Shown: positions 24,956 through 33,316 of the stretch, in pieces | Position numbering within the stretch: position 1 is the first letter of the stretch | How the letters are laid out: every line of letters begins with the position of its first letter | Assembly (NCBI GenBank): GCA_963664835.2 | Contig: CAXXUG010000002.1 | Location: 62,001 to 126,000 of the forward strand | Length of the DNA stretch: 64,000 nt | Origin: G963664835 sp963664835 | GTDB lineage: Bacteria; Chloroflexota; UBA6077; FW602-bin22; JBCLEL01 | Direction: 5' to 3' | The notes under the pieces: generated by a model | The model's input: only the letters and a program-made list of their open reading frames with translations | The model's database searches: none | Told to the model about the DNA's origin: nothing | Program-made: the position numbers and the translations under genes

Positions 24956-25698
24956 GCCTCCCAGCGCTGCGCGAATCTGGTTTCGATGTCGAGACGACGA
25001 ACCATGCTGGGGCGATTCTCTCACGTGATTTCCCAGCGGAATTCAAGGTGCTTAGTGACATTCTTCTTGACACGAGGATTGAATGCACGGAGATGCTCGA
25101 AAGCGGCGGGAACGAAGCGCCTCCGACAAGGCGATTGCGCAAGACCCTCCACGATGCTGGCTGGCGTAAGAGGAGCGTCAACATCATCAAATCTGTTGAT
25201 GGAATGCCTAAGACTAGCACAACACATGAGATCGACCATGTTAGGGACTGCGACCTTGGAACACTGGGGCTCGAAATCGAATGGAACAACAAGGATCCGT
25301 TCTTTGATCGAGACCTAGAGAACTTTCAGCGTCTCCACGCGGACAGTGCCATCAGTGTCGGGATCGTGGTCACACGCGGGAAGTCCCTACAGGGCGACAT
25401 CCGCAACATTCTGGCAGCTTGCGCTTCGGCCAACCGGCTGGAAAGCGTGGATGATTTCAGCCGGTTGGGTATCAAGGAGCCCACCGCAAACCAGCGGGCG
25501 CGGCTGGATCGATCGACGAGAGACACCGAGTTTGCGGTGGCCGCCGCTTCGATTCTTGCGAGCAAGTACGGAGAGAGTACAACGCACTGGAACAAGCTCA
25601 TGGAACGATTGGCGCGTGGCGTCGGAAATCCCTGTCCATTGCTACTGGTCGGACTGCCCGCAGCCTGCGTTCAGATTATCGCGAGGAGAAGGCACTGA
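24952..25698 (+). CDS. BglII/BstYI-type restriction endonuclease
   Basis: 248-residue protein resembling the BglII/BstYI endonuclease family, which cut GATC-cored sites (AGATCT and RGATCY). The strongest evidence is HEIDHVRDCDLGTLGLEIEW followed by NNKDPFFDRDL (residues 92-121). It supplies candidate metal-binding acids (Asp95, Glu108, Glu110) and Lys114. SVGIVVTRG and the N-terminal helical part also fit. The ATG at 24952 overlaps the methyltransferase stop; the longer frame from 24862 is unlikely. The cut site is inferred from the family and needs testing. The stop shares one base with the ATG of the next gene. Confidence 0.82.
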   Translation: MSLPALRESGFDVETTNHAGAILSRDFPAEFKVLSDILLDTRIECTEMLESGGNEAPPTRRLRKTLHDAGWRKRSVNIIKSVDGMPKTSTTHEIDHVRDCDLGTLGLEIEWNNKDPFFDRDLENFQRLHADSAISVGIVVTRGKSLQGDIRNILAACASANRLESVDDFSRLGIKEPTANQRARLDRSTRDTEFAVAAASILASKYGESTTHWNKLMERLARGVGNPCPLLLVGLPAACVQIIARRRH

Positions 25699-25871
25699 TG
25701 CCTGACAGCCAACCCAAGAAACAACGCAAGTCCAAGCGATCCAGGGGCCGTCCAACTGAGCAGATTATTGAGCCTATCCCCGACACTCCGGAGAATGTAC
25801 TAGATGCTCTACTGAGCAGCCCGCCGAAAAAGGCCGGCGAGTGGAAGTTCGAGAAGACCGCCGGTCGCTAG
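25698..25871 (+). CDS. Small basic protein, third gene of the R-M cargo
   Basis: 57-residue protein starting at an ATG that overlaps the endonuclease stop (TGATG). The N-terminal third is rich in Lys, Arg and Gln (PKKQRKSKRSRGRPTEQ). It is followed by IIEPIPDTPENVLDALLSSP and a C-terminal EWKFEKTAGR. Similar short proteins with the pattern RGRP-x-PDTPENV occur near methyltransferases, but I know no function. It ends ten bases before the right inverted repeat. Its tight overlap with the endonuclease suggests it is part of the system, perhaps a regulator or stabilising subunit; that is a guess. Confidence 0.7.
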   Translation: MPDSQPKKQRKSKRSRGRPTEQIIEPIPDTPENVLDALLSSPPKKAGEWKFEKTAGR

Positions 25872-25881
25872 CCCGGCCTCG

Positions 25882-25906
25882 TGGTTACTTTCCTATATAA
25901 TTCCCC
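25882..25906 (-). repeat. Right terminal inverted repeat of the IS1595-type element
   Basis: Exact inverted copy of 23195-23219. It ends three bases before the stop codon (TAA, 25910-25912) of the minus-strand glycoside-hydrolase-like gene, so insertion took place just outside that coding region. Confidence 0.93.
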
Positions 25907-25909
25907 TTG

Positions 25910-28312
25910 TTAATCGACAGACAGCACCTCGGGCACTGACGCGGTGCCGGAACCGTATCGCCTTCTCACGGCGCCCTCCTGCCAATAGGGAAGGCCTTGG
26001 TGAAAGGCGACAACCCGCCGGACCACCTTGATGACCTTTTCGCTGTCGGCGACGCTCCATACGTTCGAGAGGAACAGTATGCCGAGGTCTGACAGATCGT
26101 CGACAATCTCGCCGGCGCGCTCGGTCGTCTCGCGCGCCTTGTTTCCGGCGGCGACGAATATCGCCTCTGCCTCGACTAGCGCATCGGCCAACGCCGGCTC
26201 GCCGGTGGCATGATCGATGAACGCCTGTGCGTAAGACGCGAACGCCTGGTCGAGGAGCAGCACCATCTGCAGATGCGACAGGTAGGCTTCGGTCTTGCTC
26301 ACCAGGTACCTCAGGAAATACTCACCCTTGGCGTTGACTGCAGACTGGGCCTGGCGCAGCTCGGCCAACGCGCGCTCCAACATGGCGATCCCGGGTGTGT
26401 ACATGCCCGCCTGAGCGTTAGCCTGACTCACCATCGTGGCCGGGTCGGGTGGACCGTAATACGGTATTTCTTGCTGCACGATCTGGGGCGCGAAGATCCT
26501 GTTCAACTCGGCGCAGCCCCCACTGAAACCGAAGTTACGGTTGCCTCTCCAACCAAGCCACTCCTCCAGGTCCTCGAGCAGACTGAAAGCGCGCTGAACC
26601 GCCGGCGCCGCGTCCGGGCCGAATAGCTCATTGGTGTAGCGCCGGTAAAACTCCTCGGAGGTCAACCCAGGCTCCCAGGCGCCGTGGGCAAGGTACCTGG
26701 TGTGGTGCTCGGTTCCTCTCGATCTGAAGATCTGGCCCACGTATCCTGACGCGCCGGCCTCGAGGGCTTCGGCGAAGAGCCCGTCCCGCTCGAACTGGCG
26801 AAGGTAGAAGGGCATGCCGAACATACTGCCGTCATCGTCGATCCGGCAGTTGATGTACCGGTCGCGCTCACCCATTTCGCTGAAATACGACGCGTTGACA
26901 TCGTCTTTGATTGGAACTACGCCGTACGATTGCATGTCCATGAATGGCACGTCGCGTTCGACGACCTTGTCAGCCTCCGGCAACATGAAGCCCTTGAAGA
27001 AGAAGGCGGCGCCGACCCGGACATCGGGATTCAGACGCCGAGCGATGCCCACCATTTTCTTGACGAAAACAAGGGCGCCCACGTCACAATCGATGATCTC
27101 GTCCAGCGTTCGATTCCACCTCACGAGGAGGGCTTTCCAATTCTCTTCGACGGTCCGGCGAGCGCCGGCGAAGTGGGGCCGGAGCTCCGCGATCGCCTTG
27201 CGGGTCTCCTCGTCCTCGTAGGTCTCGTAGATCTCGGCGAGAAAGAGGAATATGTCATCGATGTCGGTGTAGGTATCGAAGATCGCGCTCAGCCACGCCT
27301 CGCTGATTTCGAGTCCCACCGGATCGTTGGCGCTGACATGCGCGCCGTAGACCGTACTGTGAGGCCGATCATCATATTCCTGGGCGAACCGGGCGTGGTT
27401 TGGGGCCACGTACGTCGGATCCAGCGACATTCCAAGCGACAGTCCCTTGTTCTTGGCGTAGCGGTGTATATCCTTCACCATACCGCTGAAGCGGCGGACC
27501 GCCTCTTCCTGAGTTTCGACATCCTGCATCTCCGGCGGGGCCATCCGGCGCATGCCGACGAAATGCTCCTTGCCAATCTCGACCTCGCTGACGTTGCAGC
27601 TGGGGACAGTACTTGCGATGACAATGTAGCCGGAGTCTATGGTCGATAGGTCTCCGAGCAGGTTCTTTTCGCCACGATATTCGTATTCGACCCAGGGCTG
27701 GTAAGCCTGAACGAAGAACTCGAGGTAGTTCATTCGTAGCTTCACCATCTGGTCGATGATGTTCTTGTAGTGGGTGGCGCCCCAGGTCACGTCCTGCAGA
27801 TCGTTTGGAAAGGGCTGTATCCCCCGGCGGGAGAACGCCGGCTCCCAAACGCGGCTGGTCGCCTGCAGGTTGAGGTCATCAACCGGAGGGGGCAGGACGT
27901 CGCCGCTAAGAAGAAAGGTGGCGCCGAGTAGCTCGATCAGGGCGTAGGCGGCGTACACCGTGGCGACGCCGTCCTTCCCGGAAATCGCGACCGCCGGCTG
28001 GCCGTCGACTTCGCCGGTGTGAATCACGAATCCCTCGTCGGCCAGGCTGTTCGGGTCGTGCTGGCCGTTCAGGGCTTTGCCGGCCAGGGAGTTGCCATCT
28101 GGATTGCCGACAAGGAGGAGCGCATTGTCCTTAGTGGTTAGGGCGTCCTCGGAACCTACGATCTCCAAGCGGGCGCCGCCGAGCTTCTCGACGTAGCGTT
28201 GGATTTCGCCGGCGGCTTCTCGATCCCTTGGATCGGGGTTCTCGCCGATGACAATGAGAGCGGCCGGTCGCCGGCCCTTGACGATAGAAATGTCAGAAAT
28301 TGGATCTGTCAT
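25910..28312 (-). CDS. Glycoside-hydrolase-like protein (alpha-glucuronidase-type N-terminus), copy A
   Basis: 800-residue protein without a signal peptide. Residues about 10-150 look like the alpha/beta domain that precedes the barrel in GH67 and GH20-type enzymes (ALIVIGENPDPRDREAAGEI, then EGFVIHTGEVDGQPAVAISG). A TIM-barrel-like middle follows (SRRGIQPFPNDLQDVTWG, LRMNYLEFFVQAYQPW). A helical C-terminal third completes it. The catalytic acids cannot be assigned with confidence. GGAGG lies six bases before the ATG at 28312; the in-frame codon at 28366 has no such site. It is a close tandem paralogue of the gene at 28420-30828. With the isomerase-like gene nearby it suggests catabolism of a sugar acid or related glycan; this is inference. 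Confidence 0.8.
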   Translation of the reverse strand: MTDPISDISIVKGRRPAALIVIGENPDPRDREAAGEIQRYVEKLGGARLEIVGSEDALTTKDNALLLVGNPDGNSLAGKALNGQHDPNSLADEGFVIHTGEVDGQPAVAISGKDGVATVYAAYALIELLGATFLLSGDVLPPPVDDLNLQATSRVWEPAFSRRGIQPFPNDLQDVTWGATHYKNIIDQMVKLRMNYLEFFVQAYQPWVEYEYRGEKNLLGDLSTIDSGYIVIASTVPSCNVSEVEIGKEHFVGMRRMAPPEMQDVETQEEAVRRFSGMVKDIHRYAKNKGLSLGMSLDPTYVAPNHARFAQEYDDRPHSTVYGAHVSANDPVGLEISEAWLSAIFDTYTDIDDIFLFLAEIYETYEDEETRKAIAELRPHFAGARRTVEENWKALLVRWNRTLDEIIDCDVGALVFVKKMVGIARRLNPDVRVGAAFFFKGFMLPEADKVVERDVPFMDMQSYGVVPIKDDVNASYFSEMGERDRYINCRIDDDGSMFGMPFYLRQFERDGLFAEALEAGASGYVGQIFRSRGTEHHTRYLAHGAWEPGLTSEEFYRRYTNELFGPDAAPAVQRAFSLLEDLEEWLGWRGNRNFGFSGGCAELNRIFAPQIVQQEIPYYGPPDPATMVSQANAQAGMYTPGIAMLERALAELRQAQSAVNAKGEYFLRYLVSKTEAYLSHLQMVLLLDQAFASYAQAFIDHATGEPALADALVEAEAIFVAAGNKARETTERAGEIVDDLSDLGILFLSNVWSVADSEKVIKVVRRVVAFHQGLPYWQEGAVRRRYGSGTASVPEVLSVD

Positions 28313-28419
28313 GTACGTCCTCCGGGTTTTCGGTTTGTAAACGGTTTCGGGACTTTGCCACCGCAAACGACGCGGGTCTGTTATTCTGCTGCGACGAGAT
28401 GGGAGCCACGGGTAATGCG

Positions 28420-30828
28420 TCAGGCGCGCCCGGTCGTGTCCACGATTCCGTAGCGCTTCTTGCTATCGACGCCTTCCTTCCAATAGGGCCGGCCGTGATG
28501 GAAGTTGACAACGCGGCGGAAGTGGTCCAGCAACTGGTCTGTCCCTCGGATGTCCCAGACGTTCGCGAGGAATAGAATTCCCAGGTCCGTAGGATCGTCG
28601 ATTATTTCGGCGACCTGTCTGGTCGTTTCTCGGGCCTTTTCCGCGGCGGCCACGATGTGGCTCTCGGCAACGCGAAGTGCCCGACCAAGGGCCGGCTCCT
28701 GCTTCGTGTGGTCGATGAATGCCTGGCAGTATGCGGCGAGACCCTGGTCGACAAGGATTACCATCTCCAAGTGGCTGATGTAGGCCTTGGTCTTGCTGAT
28801 CAAATACTCCAGCTCGTAGGCACCCTTCGGACTGACCAGCGATCGAGCGCCCTCGAGGACGGCCAGAGCCTGCCTGAGTAGCTCGTTTGCCGCTGTGAAC
28901 TGGCGCTCTCGGTCCGTCACCTCGTCGACGATTAATTGCGCGTCGGGGGGACCGTCGAATGGATGCTCTTGATCCAGAATTACTGGCGCGATTCTGTTTA
29001 GTTCCCGGCAACCGCCTGAAAACGAAAAGTTTCCGACACCGTTCCAACCGGTATGCTCATCCATTTCCTCGAGGAGACTGAAAGCCTTCTGCATGGCGCC
29101 GGCCGCCTCGTCACCAAATATTTCGTGGGCATAGCGCTCATAGAAGGCTTCGGGTGTCAGGTCGGGCTCCCAGGCGCCGTGGGCCAGATAACGGCTGTGA
29201 TGCTCGGTACCCCGGGATCGGAATATCTGGCCGGCGTAGCCGGAGACGCCGGCGTCTCGCGCCTCCTTGAATAACCCGTCGTGTTGGAACTGTCGCAAAT
29301 AGAAGGGGAGGCCAAACATCGAAGCGTCGTCGTCGATCCGGCAGTTGATGTAACGGTCGCGGTCGCCCATATTCGCGAAGTAGGACGCGTTAACGCCGCG
29401 CGGGACCATAAAGACGCCGGACGATTGCATGTCCATGAAGGGGATCTCCCGGTCGATCTGGTTGTCCGCAGTCGGCAGTAGATATCCCTTGAAGAAGAAC
29501 GCCATACATATCCGGGTTTCCTCGGTCATTTGCTTAGCCGCATCCATGAGCTCGCCAATGCGGTGAATCCAACCGACCTGGATGTCGATCAGTTCTTCGG
29601 GCGAGAGTCCCCTGTAGGTAAAACTGGTGTGGCCGTAAGTGAGAGAGGCCCAGGCGTCTTTCAGGGCCTTCAACGCCGGCGCAAACTGCGGTCGCATTCT
29701 CTCGTAAAGCGCCTTAGCATCGGGGTGAGGGTCCAGCTCGTAGGCCTCGGAAACATAGAGAAACAGATCGTCGATCTCGGGATAAGTGTCCAACAGGGCC
29801 CGCAGCCAGGTCTTGCCGTACTCCAATCCAACGGGATCGGTGGGGCTCAGGTGGGCGCTGTAGCCAAACGACGTGTGAGGTCTGTGGGCGTAGTTCCGGG
29901 CGAACCTGGCCAGGTTTGCCGGGGCATAGGTGGGATCAGTCGAGAAACCGACCTTCATACCCTTGCTCTTGGCATACTTGATGATCGCCTTGATCATTCG
30001 CTTGAAGCGCCGGACGGCCTCTTCCGGCGTGTCGATGTCTTGCATCTCCGGCGGGGCCATGGTGCGCAGACCGGCGAAGTGCTCTTTGCCGATCTTGACC
30101 TCGTCGACACTGCAGCTAGGGACCGAGCGACTGATAACCAGGTACCCGGAATCAGGCTCCGACTTATCGCCGAGCAGGGGTTTTTCGCCGCGAAAAGTGT
30201 AATCGACCCAGGGTTGGTAGGCCTGGACGAAGAACTCGAGATAGTTCATACGCAGCTTGACCATCTGGTCGATGAGCATCCTGTAATATTCCTCACCCCA
30301 GGTGACGTCCTGCAGGTCATTGGCGAACGGCTGAAGTCCCCGGCGTGAGAAGGCCGGCTCCCATACGCGGCTGGTTGCCGGCACCGAAAGATCGTCCACC
30401 GGCGGGGGCAAGATGTCCTTAGACAACACGAACGTCGCGCCCAGCATTTCTACGAGGGCGTAGACGGCATAGAGCGTGCCGATGTCAGTGCGGCCGGCTA
30501 GGGCGACGACGGGCCGGCGACTGTACTCGCCGGTGTGGATGACGAACCCTTCCTGATCAAGCTGTGTCGTGTCGTGGATGCCATCTAGCGCGCTCGCGAC
30601 CAGAGAGTTGTTCTCTTGCTGTCCGACCAGCAGTAGAGAGGACTCAGCGAGCGTAGATGCCTCGGCAAGGCTGACGATCTCTGGACGGACCCTGGCCAGT
30701 TTCTCGATGTAGTCTTGGAGCTCGCCGGCGGCAAATTGATCCCGCTCGCTCGCGTTCTCGCCCAAGACTATCTGGGCGACGGAGCGTCCACCGGAGGCTA
30801 TGGGTACAGCTATCGTCGATTGCGCCAT
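28420..30828 (-). CDS. Glycoside-hydrolase-like protein (alpha-glucuronidase-type N-terminus), copy B
   Basis: 802-residue paralogue of the preceding gene, similar from end to end. Shared blocks include RVWEPAFSRRG, LRMNYLEFFVQAYQPWV, ASYF followed by GDRDRYINCRIDDD, GQIFRSRGTEHH and RYLAHGAWEP. The same N-terminal alpha/beta domain (AQIVLGENASERDQFAAGEL) precedes the barrel. No signal peptide is seen, so it acts in the cytoplasm. The ATG at 30828 follows GAGGG by five bases; the open frame to 30894 has no support. Only 107 bases separate the two copies, which should be one operon. Conservation of the block between the copies marks the probable active-site face. Confidence 0.8.
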   Translation of the reverse strand: MAQSTIAVPIASGGRSVAQIVLGENASERDQFAAGELQDYIEKLARVRPEIVSLAEASTLAESSLLLVGQQENNSLVASALDGIHDTTQLDQEGFVIHTGEYSRRPVVALAGRTDIGTLYAVYALVEMLGATFVLSKDILPPPVDDLSVPATSRVWEPAFSRRGLQPFANDLQDVTWGEEYYRMLIDQMVKLRMNYLEFFVQAYQPWVDYTFRGEKPLLGDKSEPDSGYLVISRSVPSCSVDEVKIGKEHFAGLRTMAPPEMQDIDTPEEAVRRFKRMIKAIIKYAKSKGMKVGFSTDPTYAPANLARFARNYAHRPHTSFGYSAHLSPTDPVGLEYGKTWLRALLDTYPEIDDLFLYVSEAYELDPHPDAKALYERMRPQFAPALKALKDAWASLTYGHTSFTYRGLSPEELIDIQVGWIHRIGELMDAAKQMTEETRICMAFFFKGYLLPTADNQIDREIPFMDMQSSGVFMVPRGVNASYFANMGDRDRYINCRIDDDASMFGLPFYLRQFQHDGLFKEARDAGVSGYAGQIFRSRGTEHHSRYLAHGAWEPDLTPEAFYERYAHEIFGDEAAGAMQKAFSLLEEMDEHTGWNGVGNFSFSGGCRELNRIAPVILDQEHPFDGPPDAQLIVDEVTDRERQFTAANELLRQALAVLEGARSLVSPKGAYELEYLISKTKAYISHLEMVILVDQGLAAYCQAFIDHTKQEPALGRALRVAESHIVAAAEKARETTRQVAEIIDDPTDLGILFLANVWDIRGTDQLLDHFRRVVNFHHGRPYWKEGVDSKKRYGIVDTTGRA

Positions 30829-30950
30829 TCTTGCCCTCACTTCAACTCGCCTGTGGATCCATTCGGTAGGGCGATTGTATACTAAGCGTCGCACCTAGCA
30901 ACACGAGGTTGGATCGCACGGATCGGCCGCCTGATAGAGGAGAATAAGAA

Positions 30951-31820
30951 GTGATAAAGCTCGCCTGTCCTGACTTTACCTGGCCATTGATGCCTCACAC
31001 CACCGCACTGGACCTGATCAGTTCGTTGGATTTCCCAGCGGTGGTATTGGGACTCTTCGGAAACCGCTCGCACATACGTCCGGAGGTGGTGCGTCAGGAT
31101 ATTCCGAAGTGGTCGGGAATCCTCGGCGAGCGCACGGCGCGGGCCGGCCTGGAGGTAGCCGACCTGTTCGTTCAAGCCTGGACCGACGTGGAGATAATGG
31201 CGGTCAACAATCCGGTCCAGAAGCAACGAGACGATGGAGACGCGTTCTTTCTCGACATGCTCGAGTTGGCGCGCCGGCTGGACTGCCCGGGTATTACTAC
31301 GCTGCCCGGCATTCGCTTCGGTGACGAGAGCTGGGACGACTCTATCAGGAGGTCGGCAGAGGGTCTGAAGTGGCGAGTCGACCAGGCGGCGAAGCACGAC
31401 ATATTGGTGTCGATAGAACCGCACCTGGGATCAAACGTCGACACACCGGAGAGGACCGCCCAACTTGTGGAGCTCGCGCCGGGCCTGAAGCTGTCGCTCG
31501 ACTATCCGCAGTTCACATATGCCGGATTCACCGACGCGGAGATCGAGCCCTTGTTGGTCCACAACCGGCAGCTACACTGCCGAGGTGGCGCAGTGGGAAT
31601 GATGCAAGCGTCATTCCGGGACAACACCATAGACTACGGGCACATTATCCGACGGCTGAAAGAGATGGGATTCAGCGGCTATGTCAGTATCGAGTTTGTA
31701 TGGATGGACTGGCTGGAGTGCAACCGAACCGACAACATCAGCGAGACGATCCAGTTTCGCGACATGGCCAGAGCAGCGATAGAGGGCAGGGAGTACAAGC
31801 CGGTGGCGCTGACTGCCTGA
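30951..31820 (+). CDS. Sugar phosphate isomerase/epimerase-like TIM barrel protein
   Basis: 289-residue protein of the xylose-isomerase-like AP-endonuclease-2 superfamily, which isomerises or epimerises sugars, inositols or keto acids. Expected metal ligands are in VSIEPHLGSN (Glu), LSLDYPQF (Asp), RQLHCRGG (His) and VSIEFVWMDW (Glu). The GTG at 30951 has GAGGAG eight bases upstream. It is divergent from the tandem glycoside-hydrolase-like genes, with 122 bases between that must hold both promoters. That layout suggests shared control and a joint role in sugar breakdown. Exact substrate unknown. Confidence 0.88.
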   Translation: MIKLACPDFTWPLMPHTTALDLISSLDFPAVVLGLFGNRSHIRPEVVRQDIPKWSGILGERTARAGLEVADLFVQAWTDVEIMAVNNPVQKQRDDGDAFFLDMLELARRLDCPGITTLPGIRFGDESWDDSIRRSAEGLKWRVDQAAKHDILVSIEPHLGSNVDTPERTAQLVELAPGLKLSLDYPQFTYAGFTDAEIEPLLVHNRQLHCRGGAVGMMQASFRDNTIDYGHIIRRLKEMGFSGYVSIEFVWMDWLECNRTDNISETIQFRDMARAAIEGREYKPVALTA

Positions 31821-31864
31821 GCGCCCCAGTAGAAACGGTGATAACCAGGGTTTGAGGCCCTCTC

Positions 31865-32902
31865 CTAGGACCCGCCGGTCCTTTCAAGCTTCTGCATAGA
31901 GCGCACCTCCCGCGGGGGGTTCCACTTGCTACCGTAGTCGCTCCAGGAAACTTCGGCTACGTAGATATTTCCGCGCGAGTCCACCGCGATTCCGTGGGGC
32001 GAGAAGAACCGGCCTGCCTGATCGCCGTAGGACTCCCGACCCACTCTTGCGAGGACCTGGCCCTTCTTGTTCAGAATGGTAACGCGTGGACCCAAATCTG
32101 TTCCGGTGTCGTTGGTCCTGATGCCGGCGAAGTACTCGCCAACGTAGAAGAGCTCTTCGCCGGAGCGATCGTCTATGCATATCGTGGCGGCTCGCGAGAG
32201 GTTGACCCATTGGGTCTCGTATTGTCCCTTCGAGTCGAATACCTGGACGCGGTGGTTTTCCCGGTCGGCGACGTAGACCCATCCATCCTTGTCCACGACG
32301 AGGTTGTGGACGATGTTGAACTGGCCCTCGCTGGTGCCGGACTCTCCCCAGGAAAAGAGCAGCTTGCCGTCGGGAGAGTACTTGTGCACGCGGGCGTTCG
32401 AGTACCCGTCGCCGACGTAGAACTCGCCGGTACGCCTGTCAACGGCGACGTGGGTGGGCACCGAGAACGGTTCGCCGCTCATCTTTGCCGACGGGCTGTT
32501 TGCGGTACCAAGGGTCATCAACAGCTTCCCGTCGAGGGTGAACTTGCGGACTGTGCTGTCTCCGTTATCGACGCAGTAGACCGAATCGTCTGGACCGACG
32601 GTAATGCCGTGAGGGTTTGCGAAAACACCCTTGCCCCAGGTACGAACGATGTTGCCGTCCCTGTCGAACACGATCACGGGCGAGGTGCCGCGGTTGAACA
32701 CGTACACCTGGTCTTTGGAGTCTACGTCGACGGCGGTGGCCTCTTTGTAGGTCCAGCCCTCGGGGAGGTTACCCCAATCCTTTCCGGAAACTTGATAGTT
32801 GAAACCATTCTCTCCCAGGACGACAGGTCCGCCGGGATCCCCATCGACGGTGTGTCCCTCCATGGGCATTCCGAACTCCCAGTCTTGTTCCAGATCAGGC
32901 AT
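31865..32902 (-). CDS. NHL-repeat six-bladed beta-propeller protein
   Basis: 345-residue protein composed of NHL-type repeats: DSKDQVYVFNRGTSPVIVFD, PHGITVGPDDSVYCVDNGDS, VHNLVVDKDGWVYVADRENH and PHGIAVDSRGNIYVAEVSW are clear blades. The fold resembles peptidyl-alpha-hydroxyglycine alpha-amidating lyase and sugar-binding NHL proteins, but catalytic residues were not checked. No signal peptide. The ATG at 32902 has GGAG seven bases upstream; the frame could reach 32932. It converges on the isomerase-like gene with 44 bases between. Function unknown. Confidence 0.85.
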   Translation of the reverse strand: MPDLEQDWEFGMPMEGHTVDGDPGGPVVLGENGFNYQVSGKDWGNLPEGWTYKEATAVDVDSKDQVYVFNRGTSPVIVFDRDGNIVRTWGKGVFANPHGITVGPDDSVYCVDNGDSTVRKFTLDGKLLMTLGTANSPSAKMSGEPFSVPTHVAVDRRTGEFYVGDGYSNARVHKYSPDGKLLFSWGESGTSEGQFNIVHNLVVDKDGWVYVADRENHRVQVFDSKGQYETQWVNLSRAATICIDDRSGEELFYVGEYFAGIRTNDTGTDLGPRVTILNKKGQVLARVGRESYGDQAGRFFSPHGIAVDSRGNIYVAEVSWSDYGSKWNPPREVRSMQKLERTGGS

Positions 32903-33072
32903 GTCACGTCTCCATGAAGAATCTTGTACCAAGTACCCGGTATTTCAGCCGAGTTACCGCGACAATCGTAGCGAACCCATTCGATCTCGGAAGAAACGAA
33001 CGCGTTGGCGTATCGAATCCCCCGCGGAATGCGGGACTCCAATTTCCCAATGTCTTAGGAAAAACACAATGG

Positions 33073-33144
33073 AGCCGACGGAGGGAATCGAACCCACAAC
33101 CTGCTGTTTACAAAACAGCTGCTCTGCCGTTGAGCTACGTCGGC
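33073..33144 (-). tRNA. tRNA-Thr (anticodon UGU)
   Basis: The minus strand folds into a complete cloverleaf: acceptor GCCGACG/CGTCGGC, D stem GCTC/GAGC, anticodon stem GCTGT/ACAGC with loop TTTGTAA (anticodon TGT, reading ACA). The T arm is GTGGG/CCCTC around TTCGATT, with one T-T mismatch in its stem. The discriminator base is T, and the next three bases read CCA, so the 3' end appears encoded (33070-33072). It lies alone between the NHL gene and citrate synthase. Confidence 0.96.
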
Positions 33145-33316
33145 TGGCACCAGCATTGTATTAGGACTCTGCGATGGCAATCAAACTGCCGGCGGAGGAT
33201 GCGGCGTCGAAATGCGAAGTTTTCCCCGATGCGATAACATGGGTTTTGGACGCCGAAAGTGGCAGGGTCCGGCCACGATCTTGCGACCGGAGAGTATTCG
33301 TCCAGGAGCAGAGGGG

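Larger units (their letters stand above)
23195..25906 (+). mobile_element. IS1595-family element carrying a restriction-modification operon
   Basis: The element is bounded by a perfect 25-bp inverted repeat (23195-23219 and 25882-25906) beginning GGGGAATTATATAGGAAAG. It is 2,712 bases long and holds four plus-strand genes: the transposase, an MT-A70 adenine methyltransferase, a BglII/BstYI-type endonuclease and a 57-residue protein. The last three overlap each other at their ends. Passenger genes are known in the IS1595 family; a complete type II R-M pair as cargo is notable. The immediate 8-base flanks (ATTAATTT left, TTGTTAAT right) are not identical, so no clear target duplication is seen. 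Confidence 0.88.

Noticed and set aside
23187..25914. 8-bp target duplication around the IS1595-type element
   Set aside because: The flanks ATTAATTT and TTGTTAAT differ.
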